DNA of 64,000 bases from an uncultured Bradyrhizobium sp. (lineage in GTDB: Bacteria > Pseudomonadota > Alphaproteobacteria > Rhizobiales > Xanthobacteraceae), in NCBI RefSeq assembly GCF_936943645.1, contig NZ_CAKZJO010000055.1, positions 1 through 64,000 on the forward strand. The letters are read 5' to 3'. The notes under the pieces are model-generated. The model saw only the letters and a list, made by a program, of their open reading frames with translations. It had not been told where the DNA came from and made no database searches. Shown piece after piece: positions 37,605-46,328 of the stretch (position 1 is its first letter; each line of letters opens with the position of its first letter). The position numbers and the translations under genes are program-made.

Positions 37605-39014
37605 TCACGGAATCTCGTACACCACCATCTTGTCGGCGATGCCGCGCAGCGCGGCCTGTTTCTGGATCGGTTTGATCTCGCGTTGCTGCAACAGTTCGGC
37701 AACCGCCGGCGCATCCAGCACGGGGCCGGTGATGTGAATCTCCTGGGCGGTCGACAGGCTCTGCACGCGGGCGGCGATGTTGACGGTCTGGCCGAAATAA
37801 TCCTGCCGCTCGTTGAGCATCACCGCGAGGCACGGACCTTCGTGGATGCCGATCTTGACGATGAGATCGTCGGTGCCGCGCTGCTCGTTGAGCGCGTCCA
37901 TCGCCGCGCGCATCCGCAGGCCGGCGACGATGGCGTGCTCGGGACGGACGAAGGTCGCCATCACGGCATCGCCGATGGTCTTCACCACCGCGCCCTTCTC
38001 GGAGGAGATGATCTCGAGCAGCGCATGGAAATGCGCGCGCACGAGATCGAAGGCGGCAAGATCGCCGACGCGCTCGTAGAGCGCGGTCGAGCCTTTCAGG
38101 TCGGTGAACAGGAAGGTGAGCGAGGTGATCTGGAGCCGCTGGTCGAGACTGAGATTGTCCGCCTTGAACACATCGCGAAACGTCTGGTTGGACAGCATCC
38201 GCTTGGCGGTCAGGAACGGCTTGCGCTTGCCGATGAGATGGTGGAGCGCCTCGGCCGCGATGAACACAGACGGCAGCACGCGCACGCCGGCCTGGTTCTC
38301 CAGCGACAGCCGCAGCGGGCCGGGCCGCATGGTCGTGGTCCCCGTCGGGGCCTGCACCTTGTTGTACATGATGGCGAGCTGCTGACGGTCCCTGGTCGGC
38401 TCGCCCTGGACGTCGATGAAATGGGCGGCGTGCGTCACCGGCTCGAAGATGATGACGAAGTCAGCGGGCAGTTGCAGCGACATGGTCGCCTTCTCGCCGG
38501 CCGGCAGCTCCATCGTGTCCAGCGTCACCTCGTTCGCGAGTGTCACGAACGATTCCTTGTTGAAGTCGACGCCGGAGCTCCAGAATACCTGCTTGAAATA
38601 TTCCCACACCGGAAGCGTATCAGGATCGTGTGCCGCGATGCGCCGCACGCGCGGATTCACGGTGAAGGAGACCTCGACCTGGTCGTCGACGGAGGCCTTG
38701 TAGCCGCAGGCGCAGAGCGCGCAGTGATAATCGTCCGGCTTGAGCGCCTTCAATGTGGTGTGCGCGCCCAGCACGCCGCCGCAACCCGGACACAGCACGT
38801 TCCAGCCGAGGTCGAACAGCCCCAGCCGCGCCGCGTGCAGAAAAGCCGAGATCGCGTGCTCCTCGTCCACGGCATGCTGCGCGGCGAAGTCGAGGACGTT
38901 GACGCGGTTGAGCTCGTGATCCTCGCCGCGCTCGATGAGACGCGCGATCGCATCGGCCACCTTCGGATCGGCGGTCTGCTTGAGGACGGAAAACTGGGCC
39001 TGGATGTCGCTCAT
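37605..39014 (-). CDS. Class III adenylate/guanylate cyclase with N-terminal DUF5939-type region
   Basis: The 469-residue product has a large N-terminal region with a zinc-like pair (LCPGCGG ... CALCACGY). The C-terminal class III cyclase domain (from ~310) has FTDLKGST (metal Asp), GAVVKTIGDAVMATF (second Asp and Lys) and DYFGQTVNIAARVQ (Asn, Arg). The catalytic set is intact. It probably makes cAMP in response to a signal sensed by the N-terminal region. Confidence 0.88.
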   Translation of the reverse strand: MSDIQAQFSVLKQTADPKVADAIARLIERGEDHELNRVNVLDFAAQHAVDEEHAISAFLHAARLGLFDLGWNVLCPGCGGVLGAHTTLKALKPDDYHCALCACGYKASVDDQVEVSFTVNPRVRRIAAHDPDTLPVWEYFKQVFWSSGVDFNKESFVTLANEVTLDTMELPAGEKATMSLQLPADFVIIFEPVTHAAHFIDVQGEPTRDRQQLAIMYNKVQAPTGTTTMRPGPLRLSLENQAGVRVLPSVFIAAEALHHLIGKRKPFLTAKRMLSNQTFRDVFKADNLSLDQRLQITSLTFLFTDLKGSTALYERVGDLAAFDLVRAHFHALLEIISSEKGAVVKTIGDAVMATFVRPEHAIVAGLRMRAAMDALNEQRGTDDLIVKIGIHEGPCLAVMLNERQDYFGQTVNIAARVQSLSTAQEIHITGPVLDAPAVAELLQQREIKPIQKQAALRGIADKMVVYEIP

Positions 39015-39066
39015 GGCGAAAACTCTATCTAGGGCGCGTCACGCCGTCGGCCAGACGAGGAGCCTG

Positions 39067-40437
39067 TCACCGACGCGTGATGCGGAACGTGGGTGAGTGG
39101 TCCGGCTGGGTCGTGACGACGCCCAGCGGGATCACGGGATTGGCCGTATCGGCGAGCTCGACGCGGAACGCGCCGATCAGCCGCGCCAGCGCCAGCACCG
39201 ATTCGGCCTGCGCGAACGGCGCGCCGATGCAGACGCGCGGACCCGCGCCGAACGGCAGATAGGCGAAGCGATCAGGCGCTTCCTTCGACATGAAGCGTTT
39301 TGGGATGAACGCGTTCGGCTGATCCCACAGCTTCTCGTGCCGGTGCAGCAGCCATGGCGCGATCATGATGATGTCGCCCTTGCCGATCTCGATTCCGGCC
39401 GCATTGTCCTTCTCGCGCGCAGCCCGCGCGACCAGGAACGCCGGCGGATAGAGCCGCATCGTCTCCTCGATCACCGCGCGCGTGAATTTCTGCCGGTCGA
39501 TGTCGGCGATGCTGTCGAGGTGCTCGCCGCGCGCCTCGGAGGCGACCTCCTCCTGCGTCTCCGGATCGAGCGCGAGCAGATAGAGCGCCCAGAACAGCGC
39601 CGTCGCCGTGGTCTCGTGACCGGCGAGGATCATGGTCGCAACCTCGTCGACGAGCTGCTCGTCGGAAAAGCCCTTGCCGGTCTCAGGATCGCGCGCGGCG
39701 TCCATGAGATCGAACAGGTCGCGCGGCGGCGCACCGTCCTTCTTGCCGGCCTTGCGCCGCTCTGCGATCAGCATCGCGACGAATTCGGTCCAGCGCTTGC
39801 GGAAGCGGGCGCGGGCAAGATCCATCGGGCTCGGCCACGACACCGGCAGCAGCATGTCGAGGAAATACGGCCGTCCGAGCCGGGCGGCGTATTCCATGAT
39901 GAAGTTGCGCAAGGTCGCGCCGTGCTGGTCCATGCCGAACGAGAACATCGTGCGCCCGGCGATCTCCAGCGTCATGCGCTGCATGATCTCGCGCAAATCG
40001 ACGTCCTCGCCGGTGCGCGCATGGAGCTTGGCGATGGTCTCGTCGAGCACCGCCGTCATGTGCGGGACGAGATTGGCGGTGGCGCGCGGCGTGAACGCCG
40101 GCGCGAGGGTGCGGCGCTGGAACGTCCAGGAGTGGCCTTCCGCGATCAGGAGACCGTCACCGAGCACGGGGCGCAGCATGCGGATGCCGGCCGGCGTGCG
40201 CGTGTAGTTCTCGTAATTGGTCAGCAGGACATGCCGGATCGCGTCCGGCTGGTTCAGGATGAAGCTGTTGCGGAGGAAGAAGCGGCCCTTGATGACGTCT
40301 TCCTCGTAGGCGCGCTGTCCCCAGGTCGCGATCATGTTGTGCCGGATCACGGCAAGCCGGCCGAAGAACGACATGTCGTCGGGCGCACGCGGGGGAGCCG
40401 GAGGGACGATGGGCCGACGCACGCTGGCGATGTTCAT
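39067..40437 (-). CDS. Cytochrome P450
   Basis: The 456-residue product has the I-helix GHETTATALFWALYLLA, the K-helix EETMRLYPP (ExxR) and the heme loop FAYLPFGAGPRVCIGAPFA with the Cys ligand. It resembles the CYP4/CYP102-like fatty-acid or terpene hydroxylases, but the substrate cannot be read. Electron-donor genes are not adjacent. I start at 40437 (MNIASVRRP). Confidence 0.93.
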   Translation of the reverse strand: MNIASVRRPIVPPAPPRAPDDMSFFGRLAVIRHNMIATWGQRAYEEDVIKGRFFLRNSFILNQPDAIRHVLLTNYENYTRTPAGIRMLRPVLGDGLLIAEGHSWTFQRRTLAPAFTPRATANLVPHMTAVLDETIAKLHARTGEDVDLREIMQRMTLEIAGRTMFSFGMDQHGATLRNFIMEYAARLGRPYFLDMLLPVSWPSPMDLARARFRKRWTEFVAMLIAERRKAGKKDGAPPRDLFDLMDAARDPETGKGFSDEQLVDEVATMILAGHETTATALFWALYLLALDPETQEEVASEARGEHLDSIADIDRQKFTRAVIEETMRLYPPAFLVARAAREKDNAAGIEIGKGDIIMIAPWLLHRHEKLWDQPNAFIPKRFMSKEAPDRFAYLPFGAGPRVCIGAPFAQAESVLALARLIGAFRVELADTANPVIPLGVVTTQPDHSPTFRITRR

Positions 40438-40472
40438 GGCTCTCTCCCGCAAGATGTGACGCAGGCAAACAG

Positions 40473-41843
40473 CTAGTAAGTCAGCTCGGCAATCGCAATC
40501 CTGTTCTCCGCGGCGGGCCAGGCCCGTGCCACAATCCGTTCCTCGCCGAACTGGGCCACGATGTTACGCCCAACTTCGCTGATTGGAAGGCGCAAGGTCG
40601 CTGCCGAATCCGTGGGCACGCCCGGCTTCACGTCGGCCGGCTCCTTGCCGTCGAACAGAACAACGTCCCGCGGCAGGCCAAAATAGCCGCGCGGACGTGA
40701 CATGATCACGACCGCACCGGCATCCTTGTCGGCAGCCGCGAGCGGGCGCGCGGCGCGCAGATGCACGACATCGGAGGAGCGCGGGAATGGCGAGCGATAG
40801 ATGTGCGTGGTCGGCGCGTCCGGGGACGTCAGGACGAATTCGAGCGCCCAGGAGGGCTCGACCTGCGCCGGTCCCCAGCGGCCGTCCGCGCCGGTCTTGG
40901 CGCTATGCACGGCGCTGCCCTTACGCTCACCGGTATCAGGATCGACGCGGAAGATATCGACGGTTGCACCCGCCACCGGGCGGTTGGTCGACACGCCGCC
41001 GGGCGTGCCGCTGACGAGGCCGCTGAGCTTGACGGTCGGCTCCGGCACGATCGCAATGCGCGCGGGCTCGCGTCCGGCGATGAATTTGTAGATCTCGCGG
41101 AAGGCGCGCGGGTGGAACGCCACCTCGCGGTGGTCGAGCGCACCGAGCACGAGATTGGTGGCGCCCTTCAGCTCCGGCCCTTCATTGGTGACACCGGTCG
41201 GCGTACCGGGCTTGCCGATGAAGCGGCCGTCGGCCTGGGCGTACTTGTCCATGCCGTCGCTGCGCAGCGTGAGGAACGCAACGCCCGGCGTCACCTCGCT
41301 TTCGCCCTCGTTCAGGCCACGCAGGAATACACCGCGGCCGTTGAACTCGTTGTTCGGTTGGTCGTCGGTTGCGAACACGCCGTGATTGGGCGTGCCGCAC
41401 AAGACGGCGTGGCTGACATCGCCAGCGCCGCCATTCTTGATGACGTTGCGGATCGCATAGCCACCGCGCGAGCTGCCGACCAGCGCCACGCGCGGCGCGC
41501 CGGTGCGACGCTTCAATTCGGCGATGGCGGCCGTGAGCTCGCGGCGCTGGTCCTCGGTCGAGGAACGGTTCGCCTGCTCGACCTTGTCGTCGCTACGCGC
41601 GTTGGGGTCGGTGAAGTTGATCGCCATCATGCGGTCATGCGCGATGCCGTTGGATTCCATCCGCCACAGCGTCGTCATCCAGAGCGCGTCGTAGTCGCCA
41701 TTGCCGTGGACGAACAGGATCGGCGGCACCTCATTGCCCGGCGTCGCAGGCGCGGTCTGGGCGAATGCCTCCGTCCGCAAGCTCGCAACTGCGAAGGGCA
41801 AGCTGCCGGCCCCCAGCAAGATCATCCGTCGCGACAACTTCAT
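40473..41843 (-). CDS. Secreted alpha/beta hydrolase (lipase-like) with Ig-like C-terminal region
   Basis: The 456-residue product has a probable Tat signal (SRRMILLGAGSLPFAVA, cut near AFAQ). The hydrolase region has PPILFVHGNGDYD and the nucleophile elbow VALVGSSRGGY. The C-terminal half carries beta-rich, Ig-like segments (GRWGPAQVEPSWALEFVLTSP). It may be a lipase or esterase. The P450 gene lies just downstream, with 35 bases between. Confidence 0.8.
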   Translation of the reverse strand: MKLSRRMILLGAGSLPFAVASLRTEAFAQTAPATPGNEVPPILFVHGNGDYDALWMTTLWRMESNGIAHDRMMAINFTDPNARSDDKVEQANRSSTEDQRRELTAAIAELKRRTGAPRVALVGSSRGGYAIRNVIKNGGAGDVSHAVLCGTPNHGVFATDDQPNNEFNGRGVFLRGLNEGESEVTPGVAFLTLRSDGMDKYAQADGRFIGKPGTPTGVTNEGPELKGATNLVLGALDHREVAFHPRAFREIYKFIAGREPARIAIVPEPTVKLSGLVSGTPGGVSTNRPVAGATVDIFRVDPDTGERKGSAVHSAKTGADGRWGPAQVEPSWALEFVLTSPDAPTTHIYRSPFPRSSDVVHLRAARPLAAADKDAGAVVIMSRPRGYFGLPRDVVLFDGKEPADVKPGVPTDSAATLRLPISEVGRNIVAQFGEERIVARAWPAAENRIAIAELTY

Positions 41844-41979
41844 CTGTTCCTCCCCGGCAAACCGCCTCTTTGCACCGCTTATAGCGGTCTAACCACTGGA
41901 CAGCGAAGGACTTTCGCAGGCATCACTGAATCTGCCGGAATCGCCAGCATCACTTCTGCCAGCCCATATGGAAGGGGAT

Positions 41980-43668
41980 ATGACCGAGCCGCCGAACCGT
42001 CAGAAAATGGCCGCCGACGGCATCACCGCGCCGCTGCGCTACACCGTGTTCCGGCGCATCTGGCTCGCCAGCCTGCTCTCCAATCTCGGCCTCCTGATCC
42101 AGGGCGTGGGCGCGGCCTGGGCGATGACTCAGATGGCGGCCTCGGCGGACAAGGTCGCGCTGGTGCAGACCGCCCTGATGCTTCCGATCATGCTGATCTC
42201 GATGCCGGCCGGCGCGATTGCCGACATGTATGACCGGCGCATCGTCACGCTGGTCTCGCTGATGATCGCCCTCACCGGTGCGACGGCGCTGACCGTGCTG
42301 GCCGGGTTCAATCTCATCACCCCGGAAACGCTGCTCGCCTTCTGCTTCGTGGTGGGCAGCGGCAACGCGCTGTTCGGTCCGGCATGGCAGTCCTCTGTCA
42401 GCGAGCAGGTGCCGCCCGACGCGTTGCCTTCGGCGGTCGCACTCAACGGCATCAGCTACAACATCGCGCGCAGCTTCGGCCCGGCAGTCGGCGGCGTCAT
42501 CGTCGCCGCGCTCGGCGCGGTGGCCGCCTTCGCCTGCAACGCGCTTCTCTACCTGCCGCTGCTCGTGGTGCTGCTGCTCTGGCGCCGCTCGGTCGAGCCC
42601 TCCCGCCTGCCGCGGGAAAAGCTCAATCGCGCCATGGTCTCGGGCTTCCGCTACATCACCAATTCGCCGCCGATCAAGATCGTGCTGTTGCGCACCCTGG
42701 TGATGGGCCTGATCGGCGGCGCCATCATGGCGCTGATGCCGCTGGTTGCGCGCGACCTGCTGCATGGCGGCGCGCAGACCTATGGCATCATGCTGGGCGC
42801 CTTCGGCATGGGCGCCGTGGTCGGCGCGCTGAACATCCACGAACTGCGCAAGCGCATGAGCGGCGAGGCAGCGATCCGCGCCTGCACCATCTCGATGGCG
42901 TTTGCGATGGCTGCCCTTGCCCTCAGCACGGAGCCGGTGCTGACGGCGGCCGCGCTCGTCCTGGCCGGTGCGGTGTGGATGGCCGCCATCGCGCTGTTCA
43001 ACATCGGCGTGCAGCTCTCGGCACCGCGCTGGGTCGCCGGCCGTTCGCTGGCGGCGTTCCAGGCCTCGATTTCCGGCGGCATCGCAATCGGCGCCTGGGG
43101 CTGGGGCCATCTTACCGACTTTGCCGGTGTCGAAATTGCGCTGCTGACGGCGGCCGGCCTGATGCTGATCTCGCCGCTGCTCGGGATATGGCTGACAATG
43201 CCGCGCGTCGGCGCCCGCAATGAAGATGCCGACGTGCTGGCCGATCCCGAGGTGAAGCTGTCGCTGACCGGCCGCAGCGGCCCGCTGGTGGTCGAGATCG
43301 AATACCGCGTCGAGCAAGACAATGCGCGCGCGTTCCACAACGTCATGCAGGACGTGCAGCTCTCACGGCAGCGCAACGGCGCCTATGGCTGGTCGATCGC
43401 CCGCGACATCGCCGATCCGGAATTGTGGACCGAGCGCTATCACTGCCCGACCTGGTTCGACTATCTACGCCAGCGCAATCGCTCGACCCAGTCCGAACGC
43501 GCGCTGCACCAACAGGCGATCGCTTTCCACATCGGCCCCGAGCCGGTTCGGATCCGCCGCATGCTGGAGCGTCCGTTCGGCTCGGTGCGCTGGAAGGAGG
43601 AGACACCGGACCGTGCAAGCGCGGAGGTGTTGCCGGTGGTCGCGACAGCGGCGGGAAGCAGCACGTAG
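41980..43668 (+). CDS. MFS transporter (MFS_3/DUF894 type) with C-terminal monooxygenase-like domain
   Basis: The 562-residue product has about twelve membrane helices in the first ~410 residues (RRIWLASLLSNLGLLIQGVGAAWAM and others). A cytoplasmic domain follows (LVVEIEYRVEQDNARAFHNVM ... WSIARDIADPELWTERYHCPTWFDYLRQR) that resembles antibiotic-biosynthesis-monooxygenase folds. This build is common for predicted exporters of this branch. The ATG at 41980 has GGAAGGGG just upstream; an earlier ATG at 41968 is possible. Confidence 0.87.
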   Translation: MTEPPNRQKMAADGITAPLRYTVFRRIWLASLLSNLGLLIQGVGAAWAMTQMAASADKVALVQTALMLPIMLISMPAGAIADMYDRRIVTLVSLMIALTGATALTVLAGFNLITPETLLAFCFVVGSGNALFGPAWQSSVSEQVPPDALPSAVALNGISYNIARSFGPAVGGVIVAALGAVAAFACNALLYLPLLVVLLLWRRSVEPSRLPREKLNRAMVSGFRYITNSPPIKIVLLRTLVMGLIGGAIMALMPLVARDLLHGGAQTYGIMLGAFGMGAVVGALNIHELRKRMSGEAAIRACTISMAFAMAALALSTEPVLTAAALVLAGAVWMAAIALFNIGVQLSAPRWVAGRSLAAFQASISGGIAIGAWGWGHLTDFAGVEIALLTAAGLMLISPLLGIWLTMPRVGARNEDADVLADPEVKLSLTGRSGPLVVEIEYRVEQDNARAFHNVMQDVQLSRQRNGAYGWSIARDIADPELWTERYHCPTWFDYLRQRNRSTQSERALHQQAIAFHIGPEPVRIRRMLERPFGSVRWKEETPDRASAEVLPVVATAAGSST

Positions 43669-43669
43669 T

Positions 43670-43885
43670 TTACTGCCCGTGCTCGGTCAGCACCTTGTCG
43701 CAGCCCTTGCTCAGCTTCGCGCGATTCTGCTTCAGGCAGGCGAGCACGGCGCCGTCGCCATTGTTCATCACCGCACGGCAGAAGCGCGTGACGTCGCGCG
43801 CGCAGGCATCGTGGCCAGGCTGCTGTTGCGCTGACGCGGCCGACGCGCACAGGAGCAAAGAAATAGCGAAAAGAAATCTGATCAT
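43670..43885 (-). CDS. Small Cys-rich secreted protein
   Basis: The 71-residue product has a signal peptide (cut near ASAQQ, residue ~20). Four cysteines follow (DACARDVTRFC and LACLKQNRAKLSKGC). This Cys-rich-repeat pattern is shared with the product at 44070-44393, suggesting a common ancestor. The stop is 1 base after the MFS stop on the other strand. Function unknown. Confidence 0.72.
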   Translation of the reverse strand: MIRFLFAISLLLCASAASAQQQPGHDACARDVTRFCRAVMNNGDGAVLACLKQNRAKLSKGCDKVLTEHGQ

Positions 43886-44069
43886 CGCATAATGCCTCTT
43901 ACCCGGAAAGATGTGCGGGGAAGCTAGTGCGACGATCCCGCACCTGCAACGGCTTTGTTACCGAGCGGGAAACGTGCCGCCGCGTGGCCCCGGCACACGG
44001 CCGGGGCACATCGCGAGGGGAGCTCGCCGACGCAACGATGTCGTTGCGCGCCGTTACTCGCTGTCGCTC

Positions 44070-44393
44070 TTATTGACTGTCCTGGGCGTCAGCGACCTTG
44101 CGCGAGGCGCCCTTGGCAAGATCCTTGTCCATCACCGCGCGGCAGCCGGCGCTGAGGTCCGAGCGATGCTTCATCATGCACGCCGTGATCTTCGGGATGT
44201 TGGGGATTTCCGACGAGCACAGGCGGAAGGCATCGCCGGTGCACATCTGCTGCGCCTCGGCCGAGAAGGCGAAGCTCGAGGTCGTCGAAACGATCGAGAC
44301 GATGGCAGCAAAGCCGAGAGCCAGGCTGGTGTCGCGGATCCTGGCAGAGAAGGACTTGGTGTTCAGAGACGTGGTGTTCAGAGACTTGGTCAT
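44070..44393 (-). CDS. Small Cys-rich secreted protein (paralogue of the 43670 gene)
   Basis: The 107-residue product has an N-terminal repeat SLNTTSLNTKS from a tandem gtgttcagagac unit (~44358-44388). A signal-like helix follows (~20-45). The Cys block is MCTGDAFRLC ... ITACMMKHRSDLSAGC. Spacing matches the smaller neighbour. I start at 44393 (MTKSLN). The function is unknown; a periplasmic metal or redox role is possible. Confidence 0.72.
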   Translation of the reverse strand: MTKSLNTTSLNTKSFSARIRDTSLALGFAAIVSIVSTTSSFAFSAEAQQMCTGDAFRLCSSEIPNIPKITACMMKHRSDLSAGCRAVMDKDLAKGASRKVADAQDSQ

Positions 44394-44646
44394 TTGAAGC
44401 TCCCATTGGCACCGTCGCAACGGCGCCCGTTGTTGATGGGAACTACGATGCTCCAGCAAAACAGTTTCCACTGTGATGACGGTCACGGGAGATATGCCCT
44501 CTGTGACGTCGGTCACTTTGGCGCAGCTGCCTGAAATTCCTCCACAACCGCTGTCGTGTTGGTGTCACGTTAACTGTTACTTCGCATTAATGGCTCGTCG
44601 CGCGGGAAATTCCGCAGGTTTGGTTGCGTAATTGGAAAGAGTAGCG

Positions 44647-45708
44647 ATGCGTAATGCGTTGGGCCTGATGCTGGCCAGTGTTGTTGCGGCGGTCGTGATC
44701 GCCGCCGGCGGTTGGTTTTTTTATTCCTCGCGCGCCGACCAGGGCGCTCCCAAGACAGTTGCAGCCCGTGCCGCCGACCCATTGCCGGCACCGGCGAAGC
44801 TCGCCGCCAGGGATGACGTCGAGACAACCGCGACGGTCGCGGCGAAGCCGGCGGCGATTGCCCAGGCACCCGCGCCCACGCCCGCTCCCGTCATGCCGGT
44901 GCAGCCGAAGCAGGCCTGCGCCAATCCGAATGCGCTGGGCGTCTCCCGCGTGGTCGAGATCGACACCACCGGCGGCCCCGGCTTCGGCTTCGATCATTTC
45001 AAGCAATTCGACTTCCTCACCGACAAGGAGGTCGTGCTGACCTTCGACGACGGCCCCTGGCCGGTGAACACGCCGAACGTGCTGAAGGCGCTCGCGGACG
45101 AATGCACCAAGGGCCTGTTCTTCTCGGTCGGCAAGCACGCGACCTATCATCCGGAAATCCTGCGCCAGGTGCTGGCCCAGGGCCATACGGTTGGCACGCA
45201 CACCTGGTCGCACGTCAATCTGAACGGCAAGAAGATGACCGAGCAGATGGCCAAGGACGAGGTCGAGAAGGGCATCAGCGCGGTGAAATTCGCGCTCGGC
45301 GCCAACCCTGCGCCGTTCTTCCGCTTCCCGCAGCTGCAGCATAATCCGGCGATCGTGAGCTATTTCGGCACCCGCAACGTCGCGATGTTCTCGACCGACG
45401 TGGACTCCTTCGACTTCCGCAAGGGCGCGACGCCGGAGAAGATCATCGAGACGGTGATGACGCGGCTCGACAAGCTCGGCAAGGGCATCATCCTGATGCA
45501 CGACTTCCAGAAGAACACCGGCATCGCCCTGCCGGCGCTGCTCGCGCGCCTCAAGGCCGGCGGCTACAAGGTCGTGCAGATGAAGGCCAAGACGACGCTG
45601 CAGTCGCTGCCGGAGTATGACGAAGCGCTGATGAAGGAAATGAAGGTGCCGACCGCGAGCACGAATACGCGTCCGATCTCGAGCGTCGTGCAGACGGTGT
45701 CGCAGTAA
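44647..45708 (+). CDS. Polysaccharide deacetylase (NodB-homology) family protein, secreted
   Basis: The 353-residue product has a membrane/signal helix (8-30) and an Ala/Pro-rich linker to ~100. The NodB domain has VVLTFDDGPWPVN (metal Asp), VGTHTWSHVNLNG (metal His), FFRFPQL, and ILMHDF. It removes acetyl groups from a surface polysaccharide or peptidoglycan. The ATG at 44647 follows GGAAAGAG. Upstream are two GACGGTCAC-like words at ~44478 and ~44508. Confidence 0.9.
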   Translation: MRNALGLMLASVVAAVVIAAGGWFFYSSRADQGAPKTVAARAADPLPAPAKLAARDDVETTATVAAKPAAIAQAPAPTPAPVMPVQPKQACANPNALGVSRVVEIDTTGGPGFGFDHFKQFDFLTDKEVVLTFDDGPWPVNTPNVLKALADECTKGLFFSVGKHATYHPEILRQVLAQGHTVGTHTWSHVNLNGKKMTEQMAKDEVEKGISAVKFALGANPAPFFRFPQLQHNPAIVSYFGTRNVAMFSTDVDSFDFRKGATPEKIIETVMTRLDKLGKGIILMHDFQKNTGIALPALLARLKAGGYKVVQMKAKTTLQSLPEYDEALMKEMKVPTASTNTRPISSVVQTVSQ

Positions 45709-45733
45709 ACGCTCATCCATCTCCAACTCTTGC

Positions 45734-45818
45734 GTCATGGCCGGGCTTATCCCGGCCATCCACGTTTTTGGAGCCGCGTCGAAAGATCGTGGATGCCCGG
45801 GACAAGCCTGGGCATGAC
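45734..45818. repeat. Intergenic palindromic element, 'gtcatgcccggg' family (copy 2)
   Basis: gtcatggccgggcttatcccggccatcca (45734-45762) and the mirrored ggatgcccgggacaagcctgggcatgac (to 45818) pair end to end and also fold back locally. Compare 5871-5983. It lies between the convergent deacetylase and the gene at 45843. Confidence 0.75.
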
Positions 45819-45842
45819 GTTTACTGAGAGCCAGAAGGCGGC

Positions 45843-46226
45843 CTACCAATAGATGCCGTGGCGGTGCAGTTCGCTGATGATGCGGCGCTCGGTCCAGCGC
45901 TTAGACTTCGGCTTGTCAGCCCTTGCCGTCTTCCTGGTGGCGGGCTTGGTTGTCGCGACCGGCGCCGGCGCGGGCGCGGGAGCGGTCACCGCCGGAGCGG
46001 CCGGCGCAGAGAGCGACACGGCCGGCGGACGATCCGAATATTTCGGCGCCTCGGTCGCCGGTGCAGCTTCGCTCGCCTGCGGCGTGGAGGTGGTCGCCGA
46101 GGTCGGTGTGGTCAGTGGCGCGGGAGCCTGAGCGCCCGCCGCCGACAGCGACAGACTGCGGGAGCCGTCTGCCTGGGCAGAGGCGGAAGCCAGGACCATG
46201 GCGGCAACCAGAATGATCTTGCGCAT
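45843..46226 (-). CDS. Small secreted Pro/Ala-rich protein with basic C-terminus
   Basis: The 127-residue product has a signal peptide (cut near AQADG, residue ~20), a low-complexity Pro/Ala/Thr linker, and a basic C-terminus ending RWTERRIISELHRHGIYW. The last ~18 residues look conserved in design (amphipathic helix), as if they bind a partner. Family unknown. Confidence 0.7.
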   Translation of the reverse strand: MRKIILVAAMVLASASAQADGSRSLSLSAAGAQAPAPLTTPTSATTSTPQASEAAPATEAPKYSDRPPAVSLSAPAAPAVTAPAPAPAPVATTKPATRKTARADKPKSKRWTERRIISELHRHGIYW

Positions 46227-46328
46227 GTAAAATCTCCCCGTGTTTGCGTGACCGGGATATTACGGGGGAGGGGCGCCATTCGATGTGACCAGGCTCACAA
46301 ATGATGCCCGGTCTCGCCCGTTGCTTCG

